Shown here: positions 18,452 to 26,700 of the stretch, in pieces | Layout of the letters: each line of letters opens with the position of its first letter | Position numbering within the stretch: the stretch's first letter is position 1 | Assembly: GCF_902506455.1 (NCBI RefSeq) | Contig: NZ_LR733844.1 | Coordinates: 3,096,666 to 3,160,665 of the forward strand | Source: Sphingomonas sp. 8AM | Lineage (GTDB): Bacteria > Pseudomonadota > Alphaproteobacteria > Sphingomonadales > Sphingomonadaceae | Direction: 5' to 3' | DNA: 64,000 nt | Program-made: the position numbers and the translations under genes | The notes under the pieces: generated by a model | Seen by the model: the letters and a program-made list of their open reading frames with translations, nothing else | What the model was told of the DNA's origin: nothing | The model's database searches: none

Positions 18452-18480
18452 AAACGAAAACGGGCGCCGATGGCGCCCGC
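18452..18480 (-). terminator. Intrinsic terminator of the F0 operon
   Basis: On the minus strand, an 8-bp stem CGGGCGCC/GGCGCCCG with a 3-base loop is followed by TTTTCGTTTG. It lies about 30 bases after the stop of the last F0 gene. Confidence 0.75.
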
Positions 18481-18510
18481 TCTGTCTCGTCGATCCCGAT
18501 GGCGATCAGC

Positions 18511-19134
18511 TCAATTGAGCCGCCCCACGCCGGAGATGGCGCGGTCGATCAGCGCGCGGTCGGCGCCGGCGTCATGACGCTCGGCAATCAGCGCCGCGGC
18601 GGCGGCGGTCGCCGCTTCGGCGGTGCGCGCGCGGACCTCGGCGATCGCCGCGCGCTCGGCAGCGGCGATCTTGTCCTCGGCCATCCGTGTGCGACGCTCC
18701 ATCAGCAATTCGGTGTCGCGCTTGGCCTTGGCGACGATCTCGGCCGCCTCGTGATGGGCATTGTCGCGCATCTTGGCAGCGTCGACCTCGGCACCGCGGG
18801 CGCGTGCGGCATATTCGTCGCGTAGCGCCTCGGCTTCCTTGCGGAGCGCGGCGGCTTCGTCGAGCTGGTGGCGGATTTCACCGATGCGCTTGTCGAGCAT
18901 CGCACCGATCGCCGCGGGCACCTTCCACACGACCATGCCGATCAGCACGACCAAGGCCGCGATACCGACCCAGCCGGTGTCGTTGAAGCCCAGCGCGGTC
19001 GGTGCGGCATGCGACAAGCCATCACCGGCGCCGGTGCCGGTGCCGGCGTGGATGCCGCTGCCGTTCGCCATGTCCTGATGCTCGAGCGGCTGCGCCTCGA
19101 GATCCTGCGCCAACGTCGAAGAGGAATTAGCCAT
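18511..19134 (-). CDS. atpF: F0 ATP synthase subunit b
   Basis: 207 residues. Peripheral stalk subunit of ATP synthase. A long glycine/alanine-rich N-terminus (residues 1-50) leads to one membrane helix (GWVGIAALVVLIGMVVW) and then a long charged coiled coil rich in Ala, Glu and Arg. It overlaps the b' gene by 8 bases and is last in the F0 operon, where alphaproteobacteria place b after b'. The N-terminus is longer than in most b subunits; an internal ATG at codon 22 (MANGSG) could be the true start. Confidence 0.9.
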   Translation of the reverse strand: MANSSSTLAQDLEAQPLEHQDMANGSGIHAGTGTGAGDGLSHAAPTALGFNDTGWVGIAALVVLIGMVVWKVPAAIGAMLDKRIGEIRHQLDEAAALRKEAEALRDEYAARARGAEVDAAKMRDNAHHEAAEIVAKAKRDTELLMERRTRMAEDKIAAAERAAIAEVRARTAEAATAAAAALIAERHDAGADRALIDRAISGVGRLN

Positions 19135-19621
19135 GATTCAGCTGCCTGCGGACCGCCTCGTTGGCGGCGTCCGTGGGGACCGCGACGCCGGACAGGCGCT
19201 GCACCAGCTCCTGCGCGGCCTCGGTCGCGATCGTCTGTACGTTGACCATCGCCGCCGCCTTGGCATTGCCGATGGCGACGTCATGGTGTGCGATCCGCTC
19301 GGCCAGATCGGCGTCGGCGCTACGCAATTGCACCTCGGCCGCCGCCTGGGCACGCGCCTTGGCAGCCGCGACCTCAGCCTGCGCCGCGGCACGTGCCGCG
19401 TCCATGTCGGCGTTCCATGCCGCCTCGGTCCGATCGGCCTCGACCCGAGCCGCCTCGGCGGTGGCAAGGTCCTGTGCGATCTGCGATTCGCGCAGCTCCA
19501 TCACGCCCTGCACCCTGGGCACCATCATCTTGCCGATCCCGAAATACAGGATGCCGAAGGTGATGAGCAGCCAGAAGAGCTGTGAAGCGTAGGTGGCGGC
19601 GATCTGACTGATTTGGGGCAT
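19127..19621 (-). CDS. atpF2: F0 ATP synthase subunit b'
   Basis: 164 residues. Second peripheral stalk subunit, found in alphaproteobacteria and phototrophs. One N-terminal membrane helix (QLFWLLITFGILYFGIG) followed by MMVPRVQGVMELRE and an alanine-rich coiled coil to the end. The VPRV segment after the helix is typical of b'. It follows atpE by about 60 bases and overlaps atpF by 8, which suggests coupled synthesis of the b-b' pair. Confidence 0.9.
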   Translation of the reverse strand: MPQISQIAATYASQLFWLLITFGILYFGIGKMMVPRVQGVMELRESQIAQDLATAEAARVEADRTEAAWNADMDAARAAAQAEVAAAKARAQAAAEVQLRSADADLAERIAHHDVAIGNAKAAAMVNVQTIATEAAQELVQRLSGVAVPTDAANEAVRRQLNHG

Positions 19622-19681
19622 GGTGATCCGCTTCCTAGGTCAGCCCCGCCCGACGCGGGCGGGGCCATATCGTCGGCGTGA

Positions 19682-19909
19682 TTACGCGACGAACACCAGG
19701 ATGATCATCGTCACAAAGGCGAGCAGGCCCAGAAGCTCGGCACCGGCGAAGCCGATGAACAGACGGCCCTGCTGACCATCAGCGGCACCCGGGTTGCGCA
19801 GCGCGCCTTCGAGGAAGGCGGCAAACACGTTGCCCACACCCAGCGCGGCAATGCCCATGCCGATCGCAGCGAGACCGGCGCCGAGCAGCTTGGCGGCGTT
19901 TGCGTCCAT
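19682..19909 (-). CDS. atpE: F0 ATP synthase subunit c
   Basis: 75 residues. Ring-forming proteolipid that carries protons. Two membrane helices joined by the polar RNPGAADGQQG loop; the conserved ion-binding acid is Glu58 in GFAGAELLGLLAF, as in other alphaproteobacteria. The glycine-rich first helix (GAGLAAIGMGIAALGVG) fits tight ring packing. Flanked by longer gaps than the other F0 genes (60 and 41 bases), which may allow the higher output needed for a ring subunit. Confidence 0.95.
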   Translation of the reverse strand: MDANAAKLLGAGLAAIGMGIAALGVGNVFAAFLEGALRNPGAADGQQGRLFIGFAGAELLGLLAFVTMIILVFVA

Positions 19910-19950
19910 GATAATAACTCCCGTTGAAATTCAGTGGTGGAAAAGGAAAC

Positions 19951-20736
19951 TCAGTGCAGGTTGACCGCGTCGTTCAAGTAAACGCTGGTCAATAGTGCGA
20001 AGACGTACGCCTGGATCGCCGCGACCAGCAGCTCCAGCAGCGTGATTCCGATCATCAGCACGAAGCTGGGCAGCGAGACGATCGCGATGTAGCCCGGCCC
20101 CATATTGATGCCGTTGATGACAAACGCCGCCAGCACCTTGAGCAGGATATGCCCCGCGGTCATCGCGACGAACAGTCGCAGCCCCAGCGAGAACGGACGG
20201 ACGAGGAAGCTCAGCAGCTCGACCACGAAGATCAGCGGGATCATCGGCAGCGGCGTGCCGTGCGGCACGAACAGGCTGAAGAAGTGGAAGCCGTGCTTGC
20301 CGAAGCCGACGATCAGCACGATCCCGAAGCTGATGATCGCCAGTACGCCGGTGACGGTCAGGTGGCTGGTGATCGTGAACGGGTGCAGACCGAAGACGCC
20401 GACCGGCATCAGCCCCAACACGTTGGCGAACAGGATGAACATGAACAGCGAGAAGACGTAGGGGACGAAACGCTTGCCCTCCGGCCCGACGTTCGAAACC
20501 AGCATGTTCTGGACGAACCCGGTGAAGCCTTCTACCGCGGCCTGCCAGCGGCCGGGCACCAGCTCACGCTTCATCCCGCCGAGCATGAACAGCCACAACG
20601 CGACCAGCGTGATGACCATCCACAACGCCGAATTGGTGAACGACAGATCATAGCCGCCCACCACCCAGGGCCGACCGAGCAAGGGCTCGATCAGGAACTG
20701 GTGCATCGGATCGATCTTGCCGCCTTCTGCCGCCAC
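19951..20736 (-). CDS. atpB: F0 ATP synthase subunit a
   Basis: 261 residues from the GTG at 20736 (AAEGGKIDPMHQF), the N-terminus usual for alphaproteobacteria. Integral membrane stator protein that forms the proton half-channels with the c ring. The essential arginine is in PFSLGLRLFVAMTAGH, and the C-terminal LLVAAIQAYVFALLTSVYL helix is conserved. Other in-frame starts (GTG 20757, TTG 20766) lie next to or across the atpI stop and would give tighter coupling, so the exact start is open. Confidence 0.93.
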   Translation of the reverse strand: MAAEGGKIDPMHQFLIEPLLGRPWVVGGYDLSFTNSALWMVITLVALWLFMLGGMKRELVPGRWQAAVEGFTGFVQNMLVSNVGPEGKRFVPYVFSLFMFILFANVLGLMPVGVFGLHPFTITSHLTVTGVLAIISFGIVLIVGFGKHGFHFFSLFVPHGTPLPMIPLIFVVELLSFLVRPFSLGLRLFVAMTAGHILLKVLAAFVINGINMGPGYIAIVSLPSFVLMIGITLLELLVAAIQAYVFALLTSVYLNDAVNLH

Positions 20737-20762
20737 TGCGAGGTTCCCGTTTGTCACATACG

Positions 20763-21095
20763 TCAAGCGCCCGGATCACCCGGACGCTTGCTCGTCAACC
20801 GAATGATCTGCCTGAACGCCACCGCGATTCCGAGGAACAGCATGACGATCAGTCCCCAGGGCGCGGTGCCGATCCAGCGGTCGATACACCAGCCGATCAG
20901 CGCCGATCCGACGAGACTTCCGATCAGAGCGGCGAGTACGCGATTTCCGAGCGAATACCCTGCATCCGCGTCGTCACGTACCGTTCCCTGCCGAGTCGCT
21001 TCGTCCCGGCGCGCCTGTTCCAGTCGACGATCGAGCTGGGTCAGGCGCGGGTCGTCCGCGTCGTGGAAATCCCGTCCGGAACCGTTCTCCGCCAC
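20763..21095 (-). CDS. atpI: F0 ATP synthase assembly protein AtpI
   Basis: About 110 residues from the GTG at 21095 (MAENGSGRD). Charged N-terminal half (DDPRLTQLDRRLEQARRDEA), then two membrane helices (LAALIGSLVGSALIGWCID and LIVMLFLGIAVAFRQI) of the AtpI/COG5336 type, which helps c-ring assembly. It leads the F0 operon, as is usual. The gene is 26 bases upstream of the chosen atpB start. A sigma-70-like promoter lies at 21176-21204. Confidence 0.88.
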   Translation of the reverse strand: MAENGSGRDFHDADDPRLTQLDRRLEQARRDEATRQGTVRDDADAGYSLGNRVLAALIGSLVGSALIGWCIDRWIGTAPWGLIVMLFLGIAVAFRQIIRLTSKRPGDPGA

Positions 21096-21175
21096 GCAGC
21101 CACCCTCACCCTGGTTTTTTCTCGCCGGGGACACGGGTGCGCGCAAGCGGCGAGCAGCCCCGCCAAGGCCCGGCC

Positions 21176-21204
21176 CGGTTAGACGGGGGGTTAAGGGGTG
21201 TCAA
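21176..21204 (-). promoter_or_regulatory. Sigma-70-like promoter of the F0 operon
   Basis: Minus strand TTGACA (21199-21204), a 17-base spacer and TAACCG (21176-21181). The expected start of transcription is about 75 bases before atpI. Confidence 0.5.
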
Positions 21205-21260
21205 CCGTTGCGAACGCCTTGCCGGTCCCGCGACGCCCGCCGTCGCTCCTGCGCCGCCTC

Positions 21261-21393
21261 CGTCGCTCCTGCGCAGGCAGGAGCCTATGGCTGTGTCGTG
21301 GCTCGAAACATCTGACACACGGAGCTCGGCATATGTGTCTGGCTTCAACGCAGGACGACACAGACATGGGCCCCTGCCTGCGCAGGGGCGACG
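21261..21393. repeat. Family D inverted repeat, copy 2
   Basis: Outer arms CGTCGCTCCTGCGCAGGCAG and CTGCCTGCGCAGGGGCGACG; second pair CTATGGCTGTGTCG against CGACACAGACATGG; central hairpin near GACACACGGAGC. Same layout and length as the copy at 16314-16447, with about one fifth of the interior changed. Confidence 0.85.
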
Positions 21394-21427
21394 GGATGGA
21401 GGGGGCCGCCTTCCGCCCGCTCTCCTG

Positions 21428-21805
21428 TCAGACACAGCGCGGGTCGCGCTGCGGCGCGCCGGCGCCGCGCGTCTCCCACGAACCTCCCGGCGTGCGATAC
21501 TTCTCGCCCGGCTTGGTTTGCGCGATCAGGTTGCAGCCGCTGGTAAAAGCGAGCTGCTCGACGGTCGCGCCCGACGCCTGCGCCTTTTGCGTATAGGCAG
21601 CCTTGCGTTGAATATTGATGTTGCTGACCAGCGCACGCAGCGATGCCGAGCCGCTGCCGACCACGCCGAGATACCCGTCGGGCTGCTCGCCGACCTCGCC
21701 CGCCGCACGGGCAGCGGCATAGGCGGGGTCGCGCTGCGCCCAGGCGGCGACCGGCACCGCGACCGCGCCCAGCGCGGCGATCAGGACAAGGCTCTTCATA
21801 CGCAT
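21428..21805 (-). CDS. ydbL: YdbL family periplasmic protein
   Basis: 125 residues. Signal peptide (MRMKSLVLIAALGAVAVPVAAWA), then the DUF1318-like YdbL domain (AYAAARAAGEVGEQPDGYLGVV, then NIQRKAAYTQKAQ). In E. coli the YdbL protein modulates the YdbH-YnbE intermembrane bridge, one of three redundant AsmA-like systems for phospholipid supply to the outer membrane. Here it is third in the same order ydbH-ynbE-ydbL, starting 3 bases after ynbE. The C-terminus with CNLIAQTKPGEKY and a final PRCV holds two cysteines that could form a disulfide. Confidence 0.85.
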   Translation of the reverse strand: MRMKSLVLIAALGAVAVPVAAWAQRDPAYAAARAAGEVGEQPDGYLGVVGSGSASLRALVSNINIQRKAAYTQKAQASGATVEQLAFTSGCNLIAQTKPGEKYRTPGGSWETRGAGAPQRDPRCV

Positions 21806-21808
21806 GGC

Positions 21809-22024
21809 TTAAAAAATCCCCGGATTCTGCTGGATCAGCGACTTGGCGTCATTGTCGAGACGGTACACCACTTCCTGGGTGACGTTGATGTTGAGGTTGA
21901 TCTGGATCGGCTTGTCGGGAGCGGAAATGTTCACGCACCCTCCCAGTCCGCCGCTCAGCGTCAGCATCGCCATCAGGGCATAGGTCGTGGGGCGCATCGC
22001 GTTCGTCAATCCTGTTGCGGTCAT
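21809..22024 (-). CDS. ynbE: YnbE family lipoprotein
   Basis: 71 residues. Lipoprotein signal with lipobox LGGC (cysteine at residue 30), then a short beta-forming tail (PIQINLNINVTQEVVYRLDND) as in YnbE, which in E. coli stacks on the C-terminus of YdbH at the outer membrane. Its ATG overlaps the ydbH stop (ATGA at 22021-22024). An internal ATG at codon 10 (MRPTTYALM) would give a more usual signal length. Confidence 0.87.
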   Translation of the reverse strand: MTATGLTNAMRPTTYALMAMLTLSGGLGGCVNISAPDKPIQINLNINVTQEVVYRLDNDAKSLIQQNPGIF

Positions 22025-25000
22025 GGCACATTCTCGCTTGCGGGCGGCTGAACGCCCGTCTTCCGGTTCTGCTCGTCGATCAAGGTCTGGAGGTTGCGCT
22101 TCACCAGCCGCTGTGGGTCGTAGAAGCTCGCCGCCGAATCGATCAGCCCGCGGAAGGGCGCGCGGATGGTGATGTTGAAGCGGATCGGCAAGCGGGTAAG
22201 CCGGCGGAGCAGGAAGTTGCTCTTCGCGCCCGCACCCTGCTTGATCCCGGTAAAGCTGACCCCCGTCACCATCTCGCCCGCCAGCGGGCCGTTCATCTGC
22301 ACGTCAAGGCTGCGATAGGTCAGCGAGCGCAGCGACTGGAAAGCCAGATTGCCCCAGACGCCAAGGTCCTTTTTGGTCAGCTCGCCCAGATAGGCGATCG
22401 ATCCGCCGCCCTCGCGCGCAGTCAGCCGTCCGTCTGCAATCCGGCCGCCCTGTTCGTCGAAGATCATCGGCAGCACGCCGTCGAAGGTGCCGGTGGCGTT
22501 GAGATTCGAGAAGTCGAACTGCTGCAGGAACTTGCCCGCGTCCATACCGTCGACGCGGAACGTCATGCGCCGCGCGGCGTCCGAGCCGAAATCAAGTGTC
22601 GTCGGATCAAGCGTCAGCGTACCGCCCGCAAATGGCCAGCGCGCCGTCTCGACCCGCACCTGGAGGTTGGGGAGCAGCCGGTAGACGATCCGGCCGTCCG
22701 TCACCGCGATGCCCGGGTTGATCGAGGTGACGGTCGCGACCTGATCGGGCGCACTCACCAAACCGAGGAGGTCGGTGAAGCGGATCGTGCCGGCCAGACC
22801 CGTGACGGGGCCGAAGGCGGCGGCGAGATTGATCGCGTCGGTCGAGAAGGTACCGGTGCTGTCCACGCCCTGCGGGGTCCAGCGGATCTCGCCCTGCCCG
22901 CGCATCGTTCCCGCGACGTCGGCGATCACCCCGAAGGTCAGCCGCGTCAGCAACTCCGGCTGAAAGCCTTTGGTGAAGGTGATCCCCGGCACCGTCAGCA
23001 TCGCCTCGCCGCTGCCGCTCGACAAACGATGGGCGATTGCCAGCTGCGCGACCGGTGTGCTGGTGGTCGGCTCGACCAATTGGCCGGTCGCGTGGATCGT
23101 CCCGCCATCGAGCACGAACGCGATGTCGCGCGCTGCCATCGGCTGGAAGCGCGGCGCGGCGGCGGCATCGGCGACGCGCAGCGCGCCGTCGAGTACGAGC
23201 CGCCGACCGTCGAACCGCCAATTGCCCTCACCCGCGCTCATCAGCAGCGGTACGGTCCCGATCTGCCCGCCGCCACCGGCGAACGTCCCCTGCGCACCGC
23301 CGCCGGTGACCTGCCCGGCGAGCCGCGTCGCCGCAATCCGGGTCGTGCCGATCGTCGTCGCGACATCGGTCAGCGCAAAGCGGCGATCCGCGAGCGCCAG
23401 CGTCGCGCCGCCGGTGTCGAGCCGGAACGGCGATCCGCCCAGCGTGCCGCCGAGACGCGTCGCTCCCAGCCGTGCGCCACCCCGTACGTTGCCGCCGTCA
23501 ACATCGACCAGCGCAGAACCCGTCGGGCAAAGCCGCAGTGCGCCGCCAGCGAGCAACAGGCTTGAGATCGCCAGTCGCTCGAAAGCGACGGAGGTACAAT
23601 CGCGATTGACGGTCAGCCGCCCGCGCCGATTCCACAGCGCGGCAATCGGAATGCGCAGCCGCTCGACACGGCCGCCCGCCAGCGGTCCGCTGAGCGTCGC
23701 CGCGGTCGTGATCCGCGTCGCACCCTGTCCACCCGTCGTAAACCGCACCGGCGTCAGCGTGAGCGCCGCACCGTCGCGGGCGTAGGGCGCGATCTGCGCC
23801 GTCCCGCTGATCGCCGCGCCGGGCGCCGCCTGCGCGAGCCGGATCGTCGCGACCGGAAGTCCGCCGCCGCCGAGCGTCAGGCGTCCGGCCAGCTGGACGC
23901 CCGCCGGATGCCCGATCGTCACCGCGCCATCGTCCAGCGCCGCATGCGCACCGGTTGCAGCGGTAATCGTGGCGCGCTCGATCGTCAGCAAGGTGCGGTC
24001 GCCGGTTGCCAGCGCCAGCTCGGCGGCGATCTGCATGTCGCGGCTCGCGCGGGCCGCATCGCCGGCCGCCCCCGCCAGCAACGGTGCGACCGGCAGCCCT
24101 GCCACACCATCGCCGAGTGTAGCGATCGCGCGCTGTTGTGGCGCGGGCAGTGCGACATGCTGTGCGACGAGCCGCCCCGCCAGCGTCGCACGACCGTTCG
24201 TCAGCCGCCACTGGCCGCGCCAGTCGGTTGCGCCGCTGCTCGCCGCAGCCGTTCGGACGCCGTCGACCATCGCCGTGCCAACGCCGGTCGTGCGGGCGGC
24301 ATCGCCGCGGAAGCGGGTCGCAAGATTGACGTTGCGCAGCGTCGCCGCCGCAGTCTGCACGCGCGCCGCCGTCACCTGCGTCCGCCCGAACCAACGATCG
24401 AAGCGCGGGGACAGGCCGAGGTCGAGATCGCCCGCGATCGCCTGCCCCGCCACGCCGTCGCAGGCGATCGCATCGGCGCGCGCCGGTCCGGCGATGCGCG
24501 GTGCCGTCGCGGTCACGCGCAGCGCCATATCGGCCCGCAACGCACCGACCTGGCATCCCGCGACCGCCAGCCGCGGCGCGGTCGCCGACAGCCGCCCACG
24601 GAAGCCATCGTTGAGCCGGCCGCGCCCCCTCAACCGCAACGCCGCCGCGCCATAGGGCGTGTCGAGCGCGATCCGGGCGTCGGCAACGTCGACATCCAGC
24701 GCGGGCAAGGTCATGGGGCCGCCCGATGAGGCGGGGAGCAGCCGGTCGATCGCACCCAGCGACAATTTGCCGTCACGCAGCCGAGCCGCCACACGGACCT
24801 GCCCGGCGCGCACCGCGATCAGCTTCGGTCCGGACAGGGTCAGGTCGGTCTGCGTCTCGATCCAATCCGCGACCAGGTCGGGCCGGGCCGGATCGCCGAT
24901 CACGACATCGGTCAGCCGCTGCCGCCCCAGGCCCAGATCGGCGATGCGATAGCGCGCAGGCACACCCTTGGCCGCCAGCTCCCTGTCGATTACCCGCGTC

Positions 25001-25092
25001 GCGATCGGCACGCGCGACAGCCACAGCCCACCCCCGGCCGCGAGCGCCAGCACCGATACCGCCATCGCAATGCGCCGGCCCGCGTCGCTCAC
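22021..25092 (-). CDS. ydbH: YdbH, AsmA-like intermembrane lipid transport protein
   Basis: 1023 residues, GTG start. One N-terminal membrane helix (IAMAVSVLALAAGGGLWL) anchors a long periplasmic chain rich in beta structure and the short repeated Gly/Ala/Arg/Thr patterns of AsmA-like proteins; the C-terminal 250 residues (FEGxx dicarboxylate-like YdbH domain, for example GVLPMIFDEQGGRI and GELTKKDLGVWGNLAFQSLRSL) identify the YdbH family. E. coli YdbH, TamB and YhdP together move phospholipids to the outer membrane. The ynbE and ydbL genes follow with overlap or 3-base spacing, so all three subunits of the bridge are made together. It is divergent from radC. Confidence 0.87.
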   Translation of the reverse strand: MSDAGRRIAMAVSVLALAAGGGLWLSRVPIATRVIDRELAAKGVPARYRIADLGLGRQRLTDVVIGDPARPDLVADWIETQTDLTLSGPKLIAVRAGQVRVAARLRDGKLSLGAIDRLLPASSGGPMTLPALDVDVADARIALDTPYGAAALRLRGRGRLNDGFRGRLSATAPRLAVAGCQVGALRADMALRVTATAPRIAGPARADAIACDGVAGQAIAGDLDLGLSPRFDRWFGRTQVTAARVQTAAATLRNVNLATRFRGDAARTTGVGTAMVDGVRTAAASSGATDWRGQWRLTNGRATLAGRLVAQHVALPAPQQRAIATLGDGVAGLPVAPLLAGAAGDAARASRDMQIAAELALATGDRTLLTIERATITAATGAHAALDDGAVTIGHPAGVQLAGRLTLGGGGLPVATIRLAQAAPGAAISGTAQIAPYARDGAALTLTPVRFTTGGQGATRITTAATLSGPLAGGRVERLRIPIAALWNRRGRLTVNRDCTSVAFERLAISSLLLAGGALRLCPTGSALVDVDGGNVRGGARLGATRLGGTLGGSPFRLDTGGATLALADRRFALTDVATTIGTTRIAATRLAGQVTGGGAQGTFAGGGGQIGTVPLLMSAGEGNWRFDGRRLVLDGALRVADAAAAPRFQPMAARDIAFVLDGGTIHATGQLVEPTTSTPVAQLAIAHRLSSGSGEAMLTVPGITFTKGFQPELLTRLTFGVIADVAGTMRGQGEIRWTPQGVDSTGTFSTDAINLAAAFGPVTGLAGTIRFTDLLGLVSAPDQVATVTSINPGIAVTDGRIVYRLLPNLQVRVETARWPFAGGTLTLDPTTLDFGSDAARRMTFRVDGMDAGKFLQQFDFSNLNATGTFDGVLPMIFDEQGGRIADGRLTAREGGGSIAYLGELTKKDLGVWGNLAFQSLRSLTYRSLDVQMNGPLAGEMVTGVSFTGIKQGAGAKSNFLLRRLTRLPIRFNITIRAPFRGLIDSAASFYDPQRLVKRNLQTLIDEQNRKTGVQPPASENVP

Positions 25093-25202
25093 GCGCGCCC
25101 TGTCAGTTGCTGGCCTGCATCGCTCATGGTCTCGCCGTCATAGGGCAGCGCGCGCGGCCCGTGCAATTGCGCGGTGCGGCGATCCGACATAGTCCGGCGC
25201 GC

Positions 25203-25892
25203 ATGGCCGACGACGACACGCACGCGCTGGATGCGAAGGGGCACCGCGCCCGGCTGCGCGCGCGATTGCTCGCCGACCCCGACGGGATGCTCGACCATGA
25301 GCTGCTCGAATATCTGCTCGCGCTGGCGATACCGCGACAGGATACCAAACCGCTCGCCAAAGCGCTGCTGCGCGAGTTCGGTGGCCTTCCGGGTGTGTTC
25401 GCCGCCGACTCCGCCGCGCTCGCGCGTGTTCCCGGCATGGGCGAAACCAGCGCCGCGGCGGTCCGGATCGCGCACGCCGCCGCCATCCGATTGGTCCGCA
25501 CCCGCACGCGCGAGGCGCCGGTGTTGTCGAACTGGCAGGCCCTGTCCGATTATCTTCATGCCGATATGGCGCACGACATGGTCGAACGGTTCCGCGTGCT
25601 GCATCTAAATACCCGCAACATGCTCGTCCGGGACGAGGTTATGGCACGCGGCACGATCGACGAAGCGGCGGTGCATGTGCGCGAGGTCATCAAACGCGCG
25701 CTCGATTTCGGGTCGGCGGCAATGATCCTCGTCCACAACCATCCGTCGGGCGATCCGTCGCCGAGCCGCGCCGACATCGACATCACCCGCGCGATCGTCG
25801 CGGCGGGCAAGCCGCTCAACATCGCGGTCCACGATCATCTGATCGTAGGGCTGAACGGCCAGGTCAGCCTGCGCGCCAAGGGGCTGATCTGA
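25203..25892 (+). CDS. radC: RadC family JAB domain protein
   Basis: 229 residues. N-terminal helix-hairpin-helix region (ARVPGMGETSAAAVRIA, residues 74-90) and a C-terminal JAB/MPN domain with the zinc motif HNHPSGDPSPSRADID (His178, His180, Asp191) and an upstream Glu (RDEVMARGTIDEA). The family was named for DNA repair, but its true function is not known; a metalloprotease-like activity is possible. ATG at 25203 follows the divergent ydbH start by about 110 bases. It ends 3 bases before the end of the convergent phzF gene. Confidence 0.9.
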   Translation: MADDDTHALDAKGHRARLRARLLADPDGMLDHELLEYLLALAIPRQDTKPLAKALLREFGGLPGVFAADSAALARVPGMGETSAAAVRIAHAAAIRLVRTRTREAPVLSNWQALSDYLHADMAHDMVERFRVLHLNTRNMLVRDEVMARGTIDEAAVHVREVIKRALDFGSAAMILVHNHPSGDPSPSRADIDITRAIVAAGKPLNIAVHDHLIVGLNGQVSLRAKGLI

Positions 25893-25895
25893 CGA

Positions 25896-26690
25896 TCAGG
25901 GCAGCAGGAACGTGCCCTCGATCGTCGTCACGCACGTGCCGCTCAGCATGACGCGATCCTCGACGACCCGGCAGCTGAGCCGCCCGCCCCGCGCGCTCGC
26001 CTGAGATGCCGAGAAGCTGTCCCGCCCGAGCCGCTCGGCCCAATATGGCGCGACGACCGCGTGTGCGCTCCCGGTGACGGGATCTTCGGGGATGCCGAAC
26101 GCCGGGGTGAAGGCGCGGCTGACGATGTCGCTGGTCTCGCCGGGTGCGGTGACGATCACCAGCCATCGCCCCTGCGCGGCGAGCGCAATCTGATCGGGCG
26201 CGCAGTCGCGCACCGCGGCCTCGTCCGCCAGCACCGCCACTGCATAACCGCCGTCGTGCCACAGCGTCTCCACCGCTCCGACGCCCAGCGCAGCCACGAC
26301 GCCGAGCAGGTCGCGCGGCACCGGGGGGAGCGCCGGGAGCGCCAGCGCATAGCCCGCCCCGTCACGCGCGACCTCCAGCATCCCCGACTGTCGGGTGCGG
26401 AAGCGCACCACGTCGCGGTCCGGATCGGATGCGAGCACGACATGACCGCTGGCAAGCGTCGCATGGCCACACAACGCGATTTCGGCGGCGGGCGTGAACC
26501 ACCGCAATTCATAGTCCGCCACCCCGCTGACATCCGCCACCAGAAAGGCCGTTTCCGACAGGTTGTTCTCCTGCGCGATCTGCAGCAGCGTCGCGTCGTC
26601 GAGCCACGCCGACAGCGGCATCACCGCCGCCGGATTTCCCTCGAATGCCTGCGCCGCAAAGGCATCGACCTGCGTGAACGGAATGCGCAC
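25896..26690 (-). CDS. PhzF family isomerase/epimerase-like protein
   Basis: 264 residues, typical for the family. Shows the PhzF opening (QVDAFAAQAFEGNPAAV) and the catalytic-region NLSETAFLV with its glutamate, plus the second-domain EDPVTGSAHAVVAPYWAERLG. Members share the diaminopimelate epimerase fold; most outside phenazine clusters have unknown substrates. No phenazine genes are here. It follows the CDF transporter by 10 bases, so it is the last gene of a pdxH-CDF-phzF transcript. Confidence 0.9.
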   Translation of the reverse strand: MRIPFTQVDAFAAQAFEGNPAAVMPLSAWLDDATLLQIAQENNLSETAFLVADVSGVADYELRWFTPAAEIALCGHATLASGHVVLASDPDRDVVRFRTRQSGMLEVARDGAGYALALPALPPVPRDLLGVVAALGVGAVETLWHDGGYAVAVLADEAAVRDCAPDQIALAAQGRWLVIVTAPGETSDIVSRAFTPAFGIPEDPVTGSAHAVVAPYWAERLGRDSFSASQASARGGRLSCRVVEDRVMLSGTCVTTIEGTFLLP

Positions 26691-26700
26691 CCGCGCGCGC

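Larger units (their letters stand above)
21096..21427. other. Intergenic region between atpI and ydbL
   Basis: About 330 bases with no gene. Holds the F0 promoter (21176-21204), a duplicated CGTCGCTCCTGCGC (21241 and 21261) and a family D repeat. Confidence 0.6.
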
